The position numbers and the translations under genes were made by a program. 5,525 nucleotides of DNA from Acidobacteriota bacterium (GTDB taxonomy: Bacteria > Acidobacteriota > Aminicenantia > Aminicenantales > Saccharicenantaceae), in contig DMVN01000174.1 in NCBI GenBank assembly GCA_003476685.1, positions 728 to 6,252 on the forward strand, in the 5' to 3' direction. The notes beneath the pieces were generated by a model. The model saw only the letters and a program-made list of their open reading frames with translations. It made no database searches and was not told where the DNA came from. Shown here in pieces: positions 5,247 through 5,525 of the stretch. Each line of letters starts with the position of its first letter. Within the stretch, counting starts at the first letter, position 1.

Positions 5247-5525
5247 CTTTACCTCCTGTTTTGGTCGGCACTATCAACACCGTGCTGGCCCAATCGTGGG
5301 TTTTGACCTCTCCGTCCTGGCGGGCGATGTCGGCGACATCGGCCAGAACCCTGTCCATTATCTGACGGGCCATTTCGGGATGAGCTCGTTCTCTACCCCT
5401 GATCATGATGGTTATCTTAACCTTGTTCCCCTCCTCTATGAAGCGCCGTACATGTTTCAGCTTGAAATTGTAATCGTGGATGCTGATCTTTGGCCGGAAT
5501 TTGATTTCCTTGATCTGGACCTGCT
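5143..5525 (-). CDS. infC: Translation initiation factor IF3, C-terminal part (5' end outside window)
   Basis: IF3 binds the 30S ribosomal subunit, prevents premature joining of 50S and checks start-codon/initiator-tRNA pairing. The reading frame is open from the window edge (first whole codon 5523-5521) to a TAA at 5145-5143, giving 126 visible residues. The C-terminal domain is recognisable from IKFRPKISIHDYNFKLKHVRRF near the visible start and KVKITIMIRGRERAHPEM further on; the family usually has FRGRE where this protein has IRGRE. The N-terminal domain and linker are outside the window. Two things are odd. The usual GR-x-M-x-M-x-L-x-P ending is replaced by a segment reading HDWASTVLIVP. 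After it comes a tail of about 37 residues rich in Gln, Lys and Ser, which ends in EPHSD. Most of that tail is encoded inside rpmI in a different frame (104-nt overlap). The gene is first of the visible operon. Identity is confident; whether the tail has a function is unknown. Confidence 0.93.
   Translation of the reverse strand, partial: QVQIKEIKFRPKISIHDYNFKLKHVRRFIEEGNKVKITIMIRGRERAHPEMARQIMDRVLADVADIARQDGEVKTHDWASTVLIVPTKTGGKDAKTKNQQSSQKEVQDNSQQKGAAQKSQQEPHSD
5252..5257 (-). promoter_or_regulatory. Ribosome-binding site of rpmI, located inside infC
   Basis: A perfect AGGAGG on the minus strand, 5 nt before the rpmI ATG. It fixes the L35 start and lies within infC coding sequence (it encodes part of the Thr-Gly-Gly-Lys stretch of IF3), so rpmI is initiated while infC is still being read. 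Confidence 0.85.

Noticed and set aside
5143..5406. An 87-codon gene starting at the internal ATG at 5406
   Set aside because: The frame continues upstream to the window edge with clear IF3 sequence, so this is only the 3' part of infC.

Overview
The window is one co-directional block of housekeeping genes, all on the minus strand, so transcription runs from high to low coordinates. In transcript order it reads infC (3' part only) - rpmI - rplT - pheS - pheT - zapB-like coiled-coil gene - zapA - 185-bp structured spacer - rny (5' part only). I see no mobile element, CRISPR array, tRNA or rRNA gene, and no plus-strand gene I would believe.

Organism: a bacterium with roughly balanced GC. The infC-rpmI-rplT-pheS-pheT order is widespread. 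A zapB/zapA pair followed by rny directly behind pheT, together with a short PheT of 680 residues, makes me think of the Acidobacteriota/Aminicenantota or a deltaproteobacterial-type lineage. This is a recollection-based guess of low confidence; the window contains no phylogenetic marker I can place firmly without a search.

Layout. 5525-5143: C-terminal half of translation initiation factor IF3, with an unusual tail that runs about 100 nt into rpmI in another frame. 5246-5046 and 4993-4637: ribosomal proteins L35 and L20. 4628-1555: the alpha and beta subunits of phenylalanyl-tRNA synthetase, joined by an ATGA stop/start overlap. PheT lacks the usual N-terminal OB-fold tRNA-binding domain. 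1544-958: a small coiled-coil protein resembling ZapB (TTG start) and ZapA, also joined by ATGA. 957-773: a non-coding spacer with several inverted repeats, including a 43-nt hairpin and two competing pairings, one of which could cover the rny ribosome-binding site. 772-1: the membrane anchor, coiled coil and most of the KH domain of RNase Y.

Together the genes join translation initiation, ribosome assembly and tRNA charging to division-ring assembly (ZapB/ZapA) and mRNA decay (RNase Y). The tight spacing from rpmI to zapA (overlaps or gaps of at most 52 nt) fits one polycistronic unit. The zapA-rny spacer is the only place where separate control, or a separate small RNA, is likely. I did not find a new defence, mobile or secretion system. 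The points that deserve a second look are the infC/rpmI overlap and the structured zapA-rny spacer.
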